Below, in pieces: positions 7,985-17,112 of a DNA stretch of 35,529 nt. Made by a program: the position numbers and the translations under genes. Location of the stretch: assembly GCA_035248725.1 (NCBI GenBank), contig DATFHG010000068.1:1-35529 (forward strand), given 5' to 3'. The notes beneath the pieces are model-generated. The model ran no database searches. It saw nothing but the letters and a program-made list of their open reading frames with translations, and was not told where the DNA came from. Origin of the DNA: DASPMP01 sp035248725 (lineage in GTDB: Bacteria; Gemmatimonadota; Gemmatimonadetes; Gemmatimonadales; Gemmatimonadaceae). Position 1 is the stretch's first letter, and every line of letters starts with the position of its first letter.

Positions 7985-9652
7985 ATGCGATTCCCCTCCC
8001 GTCTCGCCGCACTTGCCGTCCTGATCCCCGCATTCGCCAACGCGCAGGGCCGGCGTCAGGACACTCAGACCGACACGCTGCCGCTGTTCCGGTTCAAGGT
8101 GGACGTGCCGGCGGACGACGCACGCCTGGCGACGCTGAAGCAGCAGGCCATGCGCATGGTCGATTCCATGAGCACGTTCACCCAGCAGATGGTCGATCAG
8201 GTCTTCAGCTTCGGCGAACTGGGATTCCAGGAGGAGGAAACCTCGAAGTATCTCACGGGGATCCTCGAGAAGAACGGCTTCACCGTCACGCGCGGGGTCG
8301 CCGGCATTCCCACGGCCTGGGTGGCGGTGTGGCGCTCGCCGGCCGGCGCGAAGCCCGTGATCTCGCTCGGCTCGGACATCGACGACATTCCACAGGCGAG
8401 CAACAAGCCCGGCGTCGGCTGGCATGACCCGTTGATCGCCGGCGCGCCGGGCCATGGTGAGGGGCACAACTCGGGCATGCCGCTCAACGTCACGGCGGCG
8501 CTCGCGGTGAAGAAGATCATGGAGCGCGAGAAGATTCCGGGCACGATCCACATGTGGCCCGGCGTCGCCGAGGAGCAGCTTGGCAGCAAGGCGTATTACG
8601 TCCGCGCGGGTTTGTTCAAGAACGTCGACGCCGTGCTGTTCACGCACGTCTCCAACGACTTCAACGTGAGCTGGGGTCCATCCGGATCGCTCGCGATCAT
8701 CAGCGCGGAGTTCTCGTTCAAGGGACAGAGCGCCCACGCGGCCGGTGCACCATGGCGCGGACGCAGCGCGCTCGACGCGGTCGAGCTGATGGACGTCGCG
8801 TGGAACTTCCGCCGCGAGCATCTGCGCACGCAGCAGCGGTCGCACTATGTCATCAAGGACGGCGGTGACCAGCCCAACGTGGTGCCGCCGACCGCGACGG
8901 TGTGGTACTATTTCCGCGAGACGGACGAGAAGAACGTGCGGGGCTTGTTCGCCCTCGCCGACACGATCGCGCGCGCCGCGGCGATGATGACCAGCACGCA
9001 GCTCGACACCATTCAAATCCTGGGCAGCGCGTGGGATGGCTACTTCAGCAAACCGATCGCGATGCAGATGTTCGAGAACATCAAACGCGTCGGCATGCCC
9101 ACGTGGGACGCGAAGGACCAGACGCTCGCTCGCGGCATCGAGCGCGAGCTGGGTCAGCCGACCACGGGACTCGATACGTCGCTCGCGAAGGAGCCCAATG
9201 GCCCCGTGCTGAATCCGCAGGGCGGCGGCAGCGACGACATCGGCGATATCTCGTGGAACGTGCCGACGGTGACGCTGCGATATCCCGCGAACATCCCGGG
9301 ATTGCCGGGACACAACTGGGCCAACGCCATTGCGATGGCGACACCCATCGCGCACAAGGGCGTGACCGCGGGCGCCAAAGCCCAGGCGATGACCATGCTC
9401 GATCTCTTTCTCAAGCCGACGCTCGTCACGCAGAGCTGGGACTTCTTCCGGTCCGTCCAGACGGCTGATCGCACGTACACGCCACTGATGCGTGCCGGAG
9501 ACTCTCCGGCCATCTGGCTGAACCGCGACATCATGGCGCGGTATCGCCCGGAGATGCGGAAATACTATTACGACCCGACGAAGTACAAGACATACTTGGA
9601 GCAACTCGGCATCACGTATCCCACGGTGAAGCCGGAGACCGCGGTTCCCTGA
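7985..9652 (+). CDS. Secreted M20-family amidohydrolase, AbgB-like
   Basis: Predicted zinc/manganese amidohydrolase of the M20 peptidase family, 555 residues, most like aminobenzoyl-glutamate utilisation protein B. A clear signal peptide opens it (MRFPSRLAALAVLIPAFANA, cleavage after ANA-Q), placing it in the periplasm or outside, whereas AbgB itself is cytoplasmic. Family segments visible: GSDIDDIPQAS, GEGHNSGMP (His), VAEEQLGSKAYY (catalytic Glu pair), FTHVSNDFN, the dimerisation-domain segment SFKGQSAHAAGAPWRGRSA, and the late metal/substrate region GGGSDDIGDISW with GLPGHNWANA. Substrate unknown; acylated amino acids or amides are likely. The frame is open upstream to 7871, but those residues precede the signal peptide and are discarded. 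A small exported-protein gene follows after ten bases. Confidence 0.87.
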   Translation: MRFPSRLAALAVLIPAFANAQGRRQDTQTDTLPLFRFKVDVPADDARLATLKQQAMRMVDSMSTFTQQMVDQVFSFGELGFQEEETSKYLTGILEKNGFTVTRGVAGIPTAWVAVWRSPAGAKPVISLGSDIDDIPQASNKPGVGWHDPLIAGAPGHGEGHNSGMPLNVTAALAVKKIMEREKIPGTIHMWPGVAEEQLGSKAYYVRAGLFKNVDAVLFTHVSNDFNVSWGPSGSLAIISAEFSFKGQSAHAAGAPWRGRSALDAVELMDVAWNFRREHLRTQQRSHYVIKDGGDQPNVVPPTATVWYYFRETDEKNVRGLFALADTIARAAAMMTSTQLDTIQILGSAWDGYFSKPIAMQMFENIKRVGMPTWDAKDQTLARGIERELGQPTTGLDTSLAKEPNGPVLNPQGGGSDDIGDISWNVPTVTLRYPANIPGLPGHNWANAIAMATPIAHKGVTAGAKAQAMTMLDLFLKPTLVTQSWDFFRSVQTADRTYTPLMRAGDSPAIWLNRDIMARYRPEMRKYYYDPTKYKTYLEQLGITYPTVKPETAVP

Positions 9653-9658
9653 GGTGAT
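9651..9658 (+). promoter_or_regulatory. Strong ribosome binding site deciding the start at 9663
   Basis: GAGGTGAT is fully complementary to the 3' end of 16S rRNA and lies four bases before ATG 9663. In-frame GTG 9654 and ATG 9657 fall inside this element, so 9663 is the better start. The site overlaps the upstream gene's stop codon. Confidence 0.6.
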
Positions 9659-9662
9659 GTCG

Positions 9663-10103
9663 ATGCGTCGCTCTGCCGCACTCACGTTGGCCATGGCGTT
9701 GATGCCGTTCTCCTGGTTGCGGGGTCAGCACGTCGCGCCTGACAGCACGCCGGTGGTCGCCCTCATGCCGGTGCTCGACAATCAGGGCCGCGTCATTCCG
9801 GAGGATCTGATCCGTGAGACGATGCGGCCCGCGAGCACCGGCCGGCGCGTGTTCAACGTTGCCGTGAGCACGCTCGCGGGACTCGTCGCGTTCACCATTG
9901 CGACGAGCCCGCCGCAGGACGACGACTGCAGCATCTATGCGCCCTGCACGGGTCGGGAAAAGTTCAGGTACACGTACGGCCCGATCACCGGGACGGCTGT
10001 GGGTTTCCTCATCGGCCTCGCAATGCCGGCTGGCAAGGTGGATCGCGCCGAAGCCGTGCGGCGCCTCCGACAGCGGTTTGGCGATGCGAGCGGGCATGAG
10101 TGA
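9663..10103 (+). CDS. Exported protein of unknown function with one transmembrane segment
   Basis: I do not recognise a named family. The 146-residue product begins with a signal peptide (MRRSAALTLAMALMPFSWLRG). A polar segment PVLDNQGRVIPEDLIRE follows, then a hydrophobic stretch NVAVSTLAGLVAFTIA, then two cysteines (DDDCSIYAPC) that could form a periplasmic disulfide. A second glycine-rich hydrophobic stretch (ITGTAVGFLIGLAM) leads to a basic helix at the C-terminus (AVRRLRQRFG). Membrane attachment is likely. It overlaps the following lipoprotein gene by eight bases, and the two probably act together. Confidence 0.72.
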   Translation: MRRSAALTLAMALMPFSWLRGQHVAPDSTPVVALMPVLDNQGRVIPEDLIRETMRPASTGRRVFNVAVSTLAGLVAFTIATSPPQDDDCSIYAPCTGREKFRYTYGPITGTAVGFLIGLAMPAGKVDRAEAVRRLRQRFGDASGHE

Positions 10104-11523
10104 GATGCGGCGATGGATCGTGTGGATGCTTCCATTGGTCGCCGCCTGCTATGCGCACCGCCTCGTGGAACGCGCGGATTGGCCGGTGCTCACCGGCCGC
10201 GATCAGCTGCGTGTGCGCACCTTCTCGGGCACCGAGCGCACCTTCGACCGATTCGTCTTCACGACGTCCGGCCTCTCGGGATGGCGCGTGGGACGCGATA
10301 CGCTCACGCGCGTCGATTCCACGTTCGTTCCGCTCGACAGCATCGCCATGGTTCGCGTCTCCGAGTTCTCGAGATCGGGTACGTTGGTCGCCACCGCAGC
10401 GGCGACGTCCGCGGCGTTCGTGCTGCTGTCACTCACGAAGAGCGGCAATCGACCGGTGGCAGTGCCGCGACCGGCTGGATCGTGCCCCTTCGCGTATTCG
10501 TTCGACGGCAAGGACTACATCCTCGACTCGGAGACGTACGCGGGCGCGATCTCCTCAGCGTTCGAGCGCACCGACGTCGACAACCTCGAGCACATCCGCG
10601 CGATCGGCGGCCGATACATCGTTCGCCTGCGTAACGAGCGACCGGAATCCGAGTATACCGACGAGCTGTCGCTTCTCGCCGTGGATCACGCGCGCGGAAC
10701 GCGCGTCTTTCCCGATGTGAGCGGCGTTCTGCACGTCGTCGGCGAGTCGAGCGCCGCGGCGACCGAGACAGCCTTCGGCGGCGATTCCCTGCCGACGCGT
10801 GCCGGACGCGAGCTGACGTTCGCCACACGGCCCGACTCGAGCGCGCTGATTCTCCGTGTCCGCAACACCGAAGTTGCGCCATTCGTCCTCGAGCACGTGC
10901 TCGGTCTCCTCGGCAGCGACGTGTACTCCTGGTATGCGGCCCTGCGCTCGCAGTACATCCAGCGCGCCATCGTCCAGTCGTGGATGGACAAGGAGGGCGC
11001 GCTGGACGTTCGCGTCGCGACGCGCGAGGGGTGGAGGACCGTGGGTCGAGTGCCGGACGTGGGACCGAGCGTGGCCAAGACCATCGTGATCCCGCTGCCA
11101 CGAGTCACTGGTGATTCGATGCACGTACGTCTGGAGTCGTCGCCCGGCCTTTGGTACATCGACAGCGTGACCATCGCGTCGTATCACGGGAAGACGGAAG
11201 CGCGAGCCCTCGCGCTCCTCGGCGCCGCGGACGAGAGCGGAAGAACGGTGACGTCGCTGCTCGTCGCGCGCGATCGCCGGTATCTGGTCGCGCTGCGCGG
11301 AAGCGACGTCCGCGCGGAATTCGCCGCGCCCGCCGTCGCACCCGGCATGACACGGTCCGTGATGCTGCGAACGACGGGCCACTACTACATCGATACGCAA
11401 GACAGCACACCGCCGCGCCTCGATGTCGTGCAGAGGCTCATGAGCGACCGCGCGTTCGCGCAGCGCTACTGGGCCGACGCATGGATGCGCGAACGCGGAG
11501 AGTCGATCCTGCAGCTCAGGTAG
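10096..11523 (+). CDS. Putative lipoprotein of unknown function
   Basis: A 475-residue protein with lipoprotein signal MRRWIVWMLPLVAAC, lipobox VAAC. The first domain (about 30-110) is beta-rich and ends in a short hydrophobic segment VATAAATSAAFVLLSL. The second opens with CPFAYSFDGKDYILDSE and continues YAGAISSAFERTDVDNLEH, a layout I associate with uncharacterised proteins of Gemmatimonadota and Bacteroidota; that is recollection, not a search result. No catalytic motif is evident. ATG 10096 overlaps the upstream stop by eight bases; ATG 10105 is an alternative that leaves the lipobox intact. The 3' end overlaps the convergent DUF2339 gene by eight bases. Confidence 0.75.
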   Translation: MSEMRRWIVWMLPLVAACYAHRLVERADWPVLTGRDQLRVRTFSGTERTFDRFVFTTSGLSGWRVGRDTLTRVDSTFVPLDSIAMVRVSEFSRSGTLVATAAATSAAFVLLSLTKSGNRPVAVPRPAGSCPFAYSFDGKDYILDSETYAGAISSAFERTDVDNLEHIRAIGGRYIVRLRNERPESEYTDELSLLAVDHARGTRVFPDVSGVLHVVGESSAAATETAFGGDSLPTRAGRELTFATRPDSSALILRVRNTEVAPFVLEHVLGLLGSDVYSWYAALRSQYIQRAIVQSWMDKEGALDVRVATREGWRTVGRVPDVGPSVAKTIVIPLPRVTGDSMHVRLESSPGLWYIDSVTIASYHGKTEARALALLGAADESGRTVTSLLVARDRRYLVALRGSDVRAEFAAPAVAPGMTRSVMLRTTGHYYIDTQDSTPPRLDVVQRLMSDRAFAQRYWADAWMRERGESILQLR

Positions 11524-13393
11524 CGCGGTCGGCGACCCGCAGGGGGGCAGCGCCCGGTTTCCGATACCAGTACGCGATGGCCAGCAGAAACACCGCCGCG
11601 ACGAGATCGGCACCGATGCGCGCGGAGATGGCCTCGAGCGCGCGCGCACCGTACAATGCGGTTCCCGCTGCCACGATCGCCAGACCGAGGCCGGCGTGGC
11701 GCAGCAGCGCGACGCCGCGTGCGCGCCCAACCCCCACCGACAACACGCTCGTGAGCGCGTAATACGAGACGCGCAGCAACGTGGCCGCGGTGGGGTTGAA
11801 CGCCGTGGCGATCTCCTGGTGGATCCACGAAAACGCCCACACGATGACGCCGGCGAGGAGCACACGCCGCGGGTCGCTCCAGACGCTGCCACGTGTGGGC
11901 GAGCGATCGAGCCGCGCGAACTGCCACGCCGCGGCCAGACTGGTGAGAACCGCGAGCGACACCGCCGACGCAATGGTCCCGAAGGGTGGGTAGGCATACG
12001 CCGTCCGCGCGGCCAGATGCGCCAGCGCGCCAAACATCGCCCACGCAAAGCCCAGGAAGCCGAGCATTGTCCACGAGGCGCTCCGCCAGGCGACGTTGGC
12101 TGCGAAGCACAGACCACTGAGCACGGCCACCGTGGCGGTAAGCATGCGCGGATGTGTGCGCTCGAGCAGCAGCGCGGCCACGAGCGCGCACAAGACGGCG
12201 GCGAACACCGACGCGTCGCGCAGACTTCCCTGTGGAAAGCGCATGACCGCGACGAGCAGCACCGCTGCCCCGATCGCCATCGCGATTCCCGTGACGCGCG
12301 CGCTGGCGTCATACGCCATCACGCTTCCCGCGACGAATGCCAGCGGCAACACGCCGCCGTCCAGCCAGTCGCCTTCGTACAAGCGTCGCAAGCCGGCAGC
12401 CGGCTCGAGGTGCCCCGTGTGCGTCTGGTCCACGATCACGAGCCAGAGGACGCCCGCGATGGCGATGAACGCGGCTGTCGCCCTGTGCGTCAGCGGCGAA
12501 TTCATACCGAGCCCCGTTCGGAGGGCAGCCACCGCGGCGAGGGTGCCGAGCGCGCGCAGCCGCTCGCTGCGCCGCATGCCCCGCGTCCACGGCATGACGG
12601 CGAACAGTGCGACGGCGAGCGGAAACCACATGGCCAGCAGCGGCCCATAGTCGTGCTCGAATCCCGTCGCGAGGGCCGCGACGTACAGCGCAGCCGCCAG
12701 CAGGAACAAGCGTCCGGCGACGATCCACCGCCGTGCGCTCATCGCGTATCCCGACGCCGAGAGCACCGCGACACCGTACCCCGCGAGCAACATCAGGTCC
12801 GCGCGTCCGCTCGACGTCACGAACGGCGCGATGGCGGCGCCGCTGAACCCGACGCACCAAAGCGGCTCGTCAACCTCCGCGTGGGCGAACACGGCCAGCG
12901 CGATGGACACGGCCGCCGCGAAGCTGAACGCCGCCCACTGCGGCACCAGTTGCAGCGACGGACCCGCGCCCCACGCGCACACATGTGCGATGGCCAGCGA
13001 CAAGCCAAGCAGGCTCGCACCGAACGATCGCTCGCGCCGGCGCAGCCGTACGCCGCCGACGCCAAGCGCCACCGCCACTACCAACCCAAGGCCGATTCGC
13101 TGCGCGGGGCCAAGCAAACCGTTGGCAATCGCCCAGCCGAGAAATGTGCCGACTGCGGCGAGCGCGCTGACGGTCGCCAGAACGAGCGTCCCATATCGCC
13201 CGACCAGCGACTCGAGATCGACATTGGGCAGCATCGCCTGCAAGTCGAAGGGCGATTGCTGCGGTGGCCGCTCGCGCTCGCCCCTCGGCGCGGAAGCATT
13301 CGCGCTCTGACTCGCCGCGAGGGCGCGAACCGCGTCTTCGAGCGCCGCCAGGCGTCGCTCGAGCGCGGCAAGTCGATCGTCCTCGCTAGCCAC
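11516..13393 (-). CDS. DUF2339-type polytopic membrane protein
   Basis: A 625-residue protein of unknown function. Residues 5-28 form a short coiled coil (DDRLAALERRLAALEDAVRA), followed by a Pro/Gln-rich linker and then a run of many hydrophobic helices (about 16-18 by eye) to the C-terminus. The first membrane segment reads ESLVGRYGTLVLATVSALA, resembling the E-x-x-x-G-x-x-W/Y region that starts DUF2339 membrane domains. It starts with GTG 13393, overlapping the paaZ stop by eight bases, so it is probably translated from the paa message. Nothing in the sequence links it to phenylacetate, though a role in uptake or the envelope is conceivable. Confidence 0.78.
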   Translation of the reverse strand: MASEDDRLAALERRLAALEDAVRALAASQSANASAPRGERERPPQQSPFDLQAMLPNVDLESLVGRYGTLVLATVSALAAVGTFLGWAIANGLLGPAQRIGLGLVVAVALGVGGVRLRRRERSFGASLLGLSLAIAHVCAWGAGPSLQLVPQWAAFSFAAAVSIALAVFAHAEVDEPLWCVGFSGAAIAPFVTSSGRADLMLLAGYGVAVLSASGYAMSARRWIVAGRLFLLAAALYVAALATGFEHDYGPLLAMWFPLAVALFAVMPWTRGMRRSERLRALGTLAAVAALRTGLGMNSPLTHRATAAFIAIAGVLWLVIVDQTHTGHLEPAAGLRRLYEGDWLDGGVLPLAFVAGSVMAYDASARVTGIAMAIGAAVLLVAVMRFPQGSLRDASVFAAVLCALVAALLLERTHPRMLTATVAVLSGLCFAANVAWRSASWTMLGFLGFAWAMFGALAHLAARTAYAYPPFGTIASAVSLAVLTSLAAAWQFARLDRSPTRGSVWSDPRRVLLAGVIVWAFSWIHQEIATAFNPTAATLLRVSYYALTSVLSVGVGRARGVALLRHAGLGLAIVAAGTALYGARALEAISARIGADLVAAVFLLAIAYWYRKPGAAPLRVADRAT

Positions 13394-15482
13394 GCCTCTT
13401 CACGAGCGTGAGGATGGTGTAGGTGGCGACGACCTCGTCGGACTGATTCGTCACTTCCACGTCCCAGGCCACGACGCCCTGCGGAATTCCCGCGCCCGTT
13501 CCCTCCTTCGGCGTTTCCTTCTCGGTCTTCTGCTTGCACGTGAGCTTCGCCTGGATCGTATCACCCGGGTACACGGGCTTTGTGAATCGCAGGTTCTCGA
13601 GCCCGTAGTTGGCCAGCACGGGACCAGGCGCCGGATCCACGAACAGCCCGGCGGCGGCGGACAACACGAAGTATCCGTGGGCCACCTTGCGCTCGAAGAT
13701 CGATAGGCCGCCTGTCTCGTCCTTGTGCGCGTAGAAGTGATCGCCGCTCAGGTCCGCGAATTCGGCGACGTCCCGGTCGGTGACGGTGCGCTTCTCCGTT
13801 ACCAGCGTCTCACCGATGCGGAGATCGTCGAAGAGCTTCCGGAACGGATGGTCGGACGCTGGCTTCCGTTCCGCGCCGTTGATGTACTGATCGAATACCC
13901 GCGTGAGGGTATCGGGCGAGCCCTGGATCGCCGTGCGCTGCATGTAGTGCATCACACCGCGCACGCCGCCCATTTCCTCCCCGCCGCCGGCGCGCCCAGG
14001 TCCGCCGTGCACTAGGTGCGGCAGCGGCGACCCGTGTCCGGTCGACTCCTTCGCGGAATGCCGATTCACCAGCATCAGCCGGCCGTGGAATGCCGCCGTG
14101 CCGAGCACCACGCGCCGCGCTGCATCATCGTCCGCCGTGAATACGGAGCCCACGAGCGAGCCCCGGCCGCGCTTGGCCAGCTCGATCGCTTCATCCAGCG
14201 TGCGGTACGGCATCACCGTGTTCACGGGTCCGAAGGCTTCGACGTCGTGCGGCGCGGACTGCTGCAGCGGCTTGTCGGCGTAGAACAGGAGCGCGGGAAA
14301 GAATGCGCCGCGCTTCGGGTCTGCACCGACAACGTCGACGTTGTCCGGGCTGCCGAACACGAGCTCGGTCTCGCTCGCGATCTGATCCACATTCTGGCGC
14401 ACCTCCTTGACCTGCGTGCGTCCCGCGAGCGGCCCCATTCGGACGCCTTCCGCCGCCGGATCGCCGATCCGCGTGGTCTTCAGCCGTTCGGAGATCGCGC
14501 GCATCGCGTCGTCCACCACGGTCTCCGGAACGAAGGTGCGACGGATCGCCGTGCACTTCTGGCCGGCCTTGGCGGTCATCTCCCGGACGACTTCCTTCAC
14601 GAAGAGGTCGAACTCCTCCGTTCCCGGCCGCGCGTCGGGACCCAGCATCGAGAAGTTGAGGGAGTCCGCCTCCTGGTTGAAGCGAACGCTGTTCTCGATG
14701 ATCGATTTGCTCGACTTGAGCATGCGCCCGGTATGGGCCGAGCCCGTGAACGCGACGGCGCACTGACAGTCGAGGTGGTCGATCAGGTCGCCCGCGCTGC
14801 CGCAGACGAGCTGGATGGCGCCTGCGGGAAATATCCGCGCGTCTACCATGGCGCGAAACACGACTTCCGTCAGATACGACGTGACAGTGGCTGGCTTGAC
14901 GATGGCGGGGACGCCGGCGAGCAGCGTCGGCGCGAGCTTCTCCAGCATCCCCCACACCGGGAAATTGAACGCGTTGATGTGGACGGCAACGCCCTCGATC
15001 GGGACGCAGAGATGTCGCGCGACGAACGTCCCGCCCTTGGAGATCTGCTCGGTGGCGCCATCGACGAAAAACGTCTCGTCGGGAAAGTCGCGTCGGCCCT
15101 TCGATGCGTACACGAAGAGCGTTCCGATGCCGCCGTCGATGTCGATCCAGTTGTCGCTCTTGGTCGCGCCCGTGGCGTAGGAGATCTCGTAGAAACGGTC
15201 CTTCAGCGACATGAGGTGCGTCGCCATCGCCTTGAGCATTCGCGCGCGCTCGTGGAACGTCATCCTGCGCAACGCAGGGCCCCCGACGCGCCGTGCGAAA
15301 TCGATCATCGATTTGAAATCGATACCCCCGCTCGAGGTCTCACCGATCGTCTCACCGGTGACGGCGTGCACGAGCTCCGTCGCCTTCCCTGTTCCGCGCA
15401 CCCACTCGCCCGCGACGTAGCTCTCGAGCTGAAAGCGCGGCAGCAGCGTCCTGGCGTTTCGATCCGTCAGCGTCGCGGTCAT
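13386..15482 (-). CDS. paaZ: Bifunctional oxepin-CoA hydrolase / 3-oxo-5,6-dehydrosuberyl-CoA semialdehyde dehydrogenase
   Basis: Opens the oxepin-CoA ring and oxidises the resulting aldehyde in the aerobic phenylacetyl-CoA pathway. At 698 residues it has both PaaZ domains. The N-terminal aldehyde dehydrogenase (about 1-530) has E271 in NQEADSLN and the nucleophile C310 in GQKCTAIRR. The C-terminal MaoC-like hydratase (about 545-698) has D581 and H586 in SGDHFYAHKD and the hot-dog helix KVAHGYFVLSAAAG. Both active sites look intact, so toxic aldehyde intermediates can be handled by one enzyme. The ATG lies three bases after the paaJ stop; the DUF2339 start overlaps its end. Confidence 0.96.
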   Translation of the reverse strand: MTATLTDRNARTLLPRFQLESYVAGEWVRGTGKATELVHAVTGETIGETSSGGIDFKSMIDFARRVGGPALRRMTFHERARMLKAMATHLMSLKDRFYEISYATGATKSDNWIDIDGGIGTLFVYASKGRRDFPDETFFVDGATEQISKGGTFVARHLCVPIEGVAVHINAFNFPVWGMLEKLAPTLLAGVPAIVKPATVTSYLTEVVFRAMVDARIFPAGAIQLVCGSAGDLIDHLDCQCAVAFTGSAHTGRMLKSSKSIIENSVRFNQEADSLNFSMLGPDARPGTEEFDLFVKEVVREMTAKAGQKCTAIRRTFVPETVVDDAMRAISERLKTTRIGDPAAEGVRMGPLAGRTQVKEVRQNVDQIASETELVFGSPDNVDVVGADPKRGAFFPALLFYADKPLQQSAPHDVEAFGPVNTVMPYRTLDEAIELAKRGRGSLVGSVFTADDDAARRVVLGTAAFHGRLMLVNRHSAKESTGHGSPLPHLVHGGPGRAGGGEEMGGVRGVMHYMQRTAIQGSPDTLTRVFDQYINGAERKPASDHPFRKLFDDLRIGETLVTEKRTVTDRDVAEFADLSGDHFYAHKDETGGLSIFERKVAHGYFVLSAAAGLFVDPAPGPVLANYGLENLRFTKPVYPGDTIQAKLTCKQKTEKETPKEGTGAGIPQGVVAWDVEVTNQSDEVVATYTILTLVKRRG

Positions 15483-15485
15483 GCG

Positions 15486-16697
15486 CTACACCCGTTCGAT
15501 GATCATGGCCATTCCCTGTCCCACCCCGATGCACATGGTGCAGAGCGCGTAATGCATGTTCCTGCGACGCAGCTCGTGCGCGGCCGAGAGCACCAGACGC
15601 GCCCCCGACATGCCGAGCGGGTGTCCCAGCGCGATGGCGCCGCCATTCGGATTCACGCGCGGATCATCGTCGGCAACGCCGAGCTCGCGCAGACAGGCGA
15701 GCACCTGCGCGGCAAACGCCTCGTTCAGCTCGATCACGTCCATGTCGCCCAGCTCCAGACCCGCACGTTTGAGCGCGAGTCGAGACGCGGGCACCGGGCC
15801 CATTCCCATGATGCGGGGCTCGACGCCCGCGACGGCCGTCGACACCACGCGCGCGATCGGCGTGAGGTCGTGCTCCTTCAGCGCGCGCTCGGAGACAACG
15901 AGCAACGCCGCCGCGCCATCGTTCAACCCTGAAGCATTGCCGGCCGTGACGCTTCCCTTGCCATCGGTGCGAAACGCCGGCTTCAGTTTCGCCAGCACCT
16001 CGACCGTGGACTCCGGCCGGATGAACTCGTCCTGATCGAATCGCTTCGGATCGCCCTTTTTCTGCGGAATCTCCACTGCGGTGATCTCATCCGCGAACCG
16101 ACCGGCCGAGCGCGCCGCCGCGGCCTTCTGCTGCGATCGGACCGCGAAGCAGTCCTGATCGTTGCGCGAGACGCCATACCGCTCGGCGACGTTCTCGGCG
16201 GTCTGTCCCATGGAGTCGGTGCCGTAGCGTTCCTTCATCTTTGGATTCACGAAGCGCCAGCCGAGGCTCGTATCGAACAGCTCCATGTCGCGGGCCCACG
16301 GTTTCGACGCCTTCGACAGGACGAAGGGAGCGCGCGTCATGCTCTCCACGCCGCCGGCGACGAAGAGATCGCCTTCACCAAGACGCGCTGCCCGCGCCGC
16401 CGCCGCGATCGCCGACATTCCCGATGCGCACAGCCGGTTGACGGTCTCGCCGGGCACGGAGTGCGGCAGGCCGGCAAGCAACAGCGCCATGCGCGCCACG
16501 TTCCTGTTGTCTTCCCCCGCCTGATTCGCGCAGCCCAGGACGACGTCCGCGATCGCGGCGGGATCGACGCCGGGATGGCGTCGCATCAATTCCGCGATGA
16601 CGTGGGCGGCGAGGTCGTCGGCGCGCACGTCGCTCAGCGCTCCGCCAAGGCTTCCGATCGGCGTCCGAACGCCGCCTGTGATGTATGCGTCAGCCAT
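15486..16697 (-). CDS. paaJ: 3-oxoadipyl-CoA / 3-oxo-5,6-dehydrosuberyl-CoA thiolase
   Basis: Thiolase II cleaving the 3-oxoacyl-CoA intermediates of phenylacetate breakdown to acetyl-CoA and, finally, succinyl-CoA. The 403-residue protein has the nucleophile C90 in VNRLCASGM, the active-site region NEAFAAQ, His in GGAIALGHPLGMSG and the second Cys in CTMCIGVGQG. The sequence could serve a general acetyl-CoA acyltransferase, but its position between paaI and paaZ argues for PaaJ. ATG 16697 overlaps the paaI stop by eight bases. The frame is open ten codons upstream, but thiolase N-termini begin at the chosen Met (MADAYITGGVRTPIG). Confidence 0.92.
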   Translation of the reverse strand: MADAYITGGVRTPIGSLGGALSDVRADDLAAHVIAELMRRHPGVDPAAIADVVLGCANQAGEDNRNVARMALLLAGLPHSVPGETVNRLCASGMSAIAAAARAARLGEGDLFVAGGVESMTRAPFVLSKASKPWARDMELFDTSLGWRFVNPKMKERYGTDSMGQTAENVAERYGVSRNDQDCFAVRSQQKAAAARSAGRFADEITAVEIPQKKGDPKRFDQDEFIRPESTVEVLAKLKPAFRTDGKGSVTAGNASGLNDGAAALLVVSERALKEHDLTPIARVVSTAVAGVEPRIMGMGPVPASRLALKRAGLELGDMDVIELNEAFAAQVLACLRELGVADDDPRVNPNGGAIALGHPLGMSGARLVLSAAHELRRRNMHYALCTMCIGVGQGMAMIIERV

Positions 16698-17112
16698 GTG
16701 CGCGTTTTGTCCTGTAGACCGTGCCACGAAAGATCGCGACGAGGAGATCGTTCTGGTTCCGAACGGATACTCGATAATACCCGAGTCGGTTCGTGAAGCT
16801 CTCTTCTTCCGCGACGGCCGTGAGCTGATCGTTGACGTTCACCGGCTGCGGATAGGAGATGGAATTCTCGATCGCGACGGTAACATTGCCGTTGGTATTC
16901 GCCGCGAAGGCGAGCGCGCTGTCCGCCAGGGAGTACACGATTCCACCATGCGACACGCCGAAGCCGTTCACCATCTCCTGCCGGACCGTCATGCGCACCG
17001 TCGATCGCTGCGGCGCGATCTCGATCACCTCGATCCCGAGCCAGCGGCTGAACTCGTCGCGTGCGATCATCGCGCGCACGACGCGCTCCGCCAACGCCTG
17101 CGTGCCCGTCAT
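16690..17112 (-). CDS. paaI: Phenylacetyl-CoA pathway thioesterase (hot-dog fold)
   Basis: Hydrolyses ring-hydroxylated or stalled CoA thioesters and so protects the CoA pool during phenylacetate degradation. At 140 residues it has the family size. The motif NGFGVSHGGIVYSLADSA holds N49, H55, G56 and D64; the Asn and Asp match catalytic positions described for PaaI. The C-terminal half is the expected hot-dog strands. Start ATG 17112 overlaps the paaH stop (ATGA), and its own stop is inside the start of paaJ. A general acyl-CoA thioesterase is the alternative, but context favours PaaI. Confidence 0.92.
   Translation of the reverse strand: MTGTQALAERVVRAMIARDEFSRWLGIEVIEIAPQRSTVRMTVRQEMVNGFGVSHGGIVYSLADSALAFAANTNGNVTVAIENSISYPQPVNVNDQLTAVAEEESFTNRLGYYRVSVRNQNDLLVAIFRGTVYRTKRAHG

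Noticed and set aside
7646..9694. 682-codon minus-strand frame opposite the M20 hydrolase
   Set aside because: No domain features; the plus-strand protein has a signal peptide and complete M20 motifs.
11696..13411. 571-codon plus-strand frame opposite the DUF2339 gene
   Set aside because: Highly charged Arg/Glu/His-rich product, the usual complement of a hydrophobic membrane protein gene.
14016..15932. Long open frame on the plus strand opposite paaZ and paaJ (638 codons)
   Set aside because: It is Arg/His/Asp-rich, resembles no protein family, and lies wholly antisense to two well-conserved enzymes. Long antisense frames are expected at this GC content.
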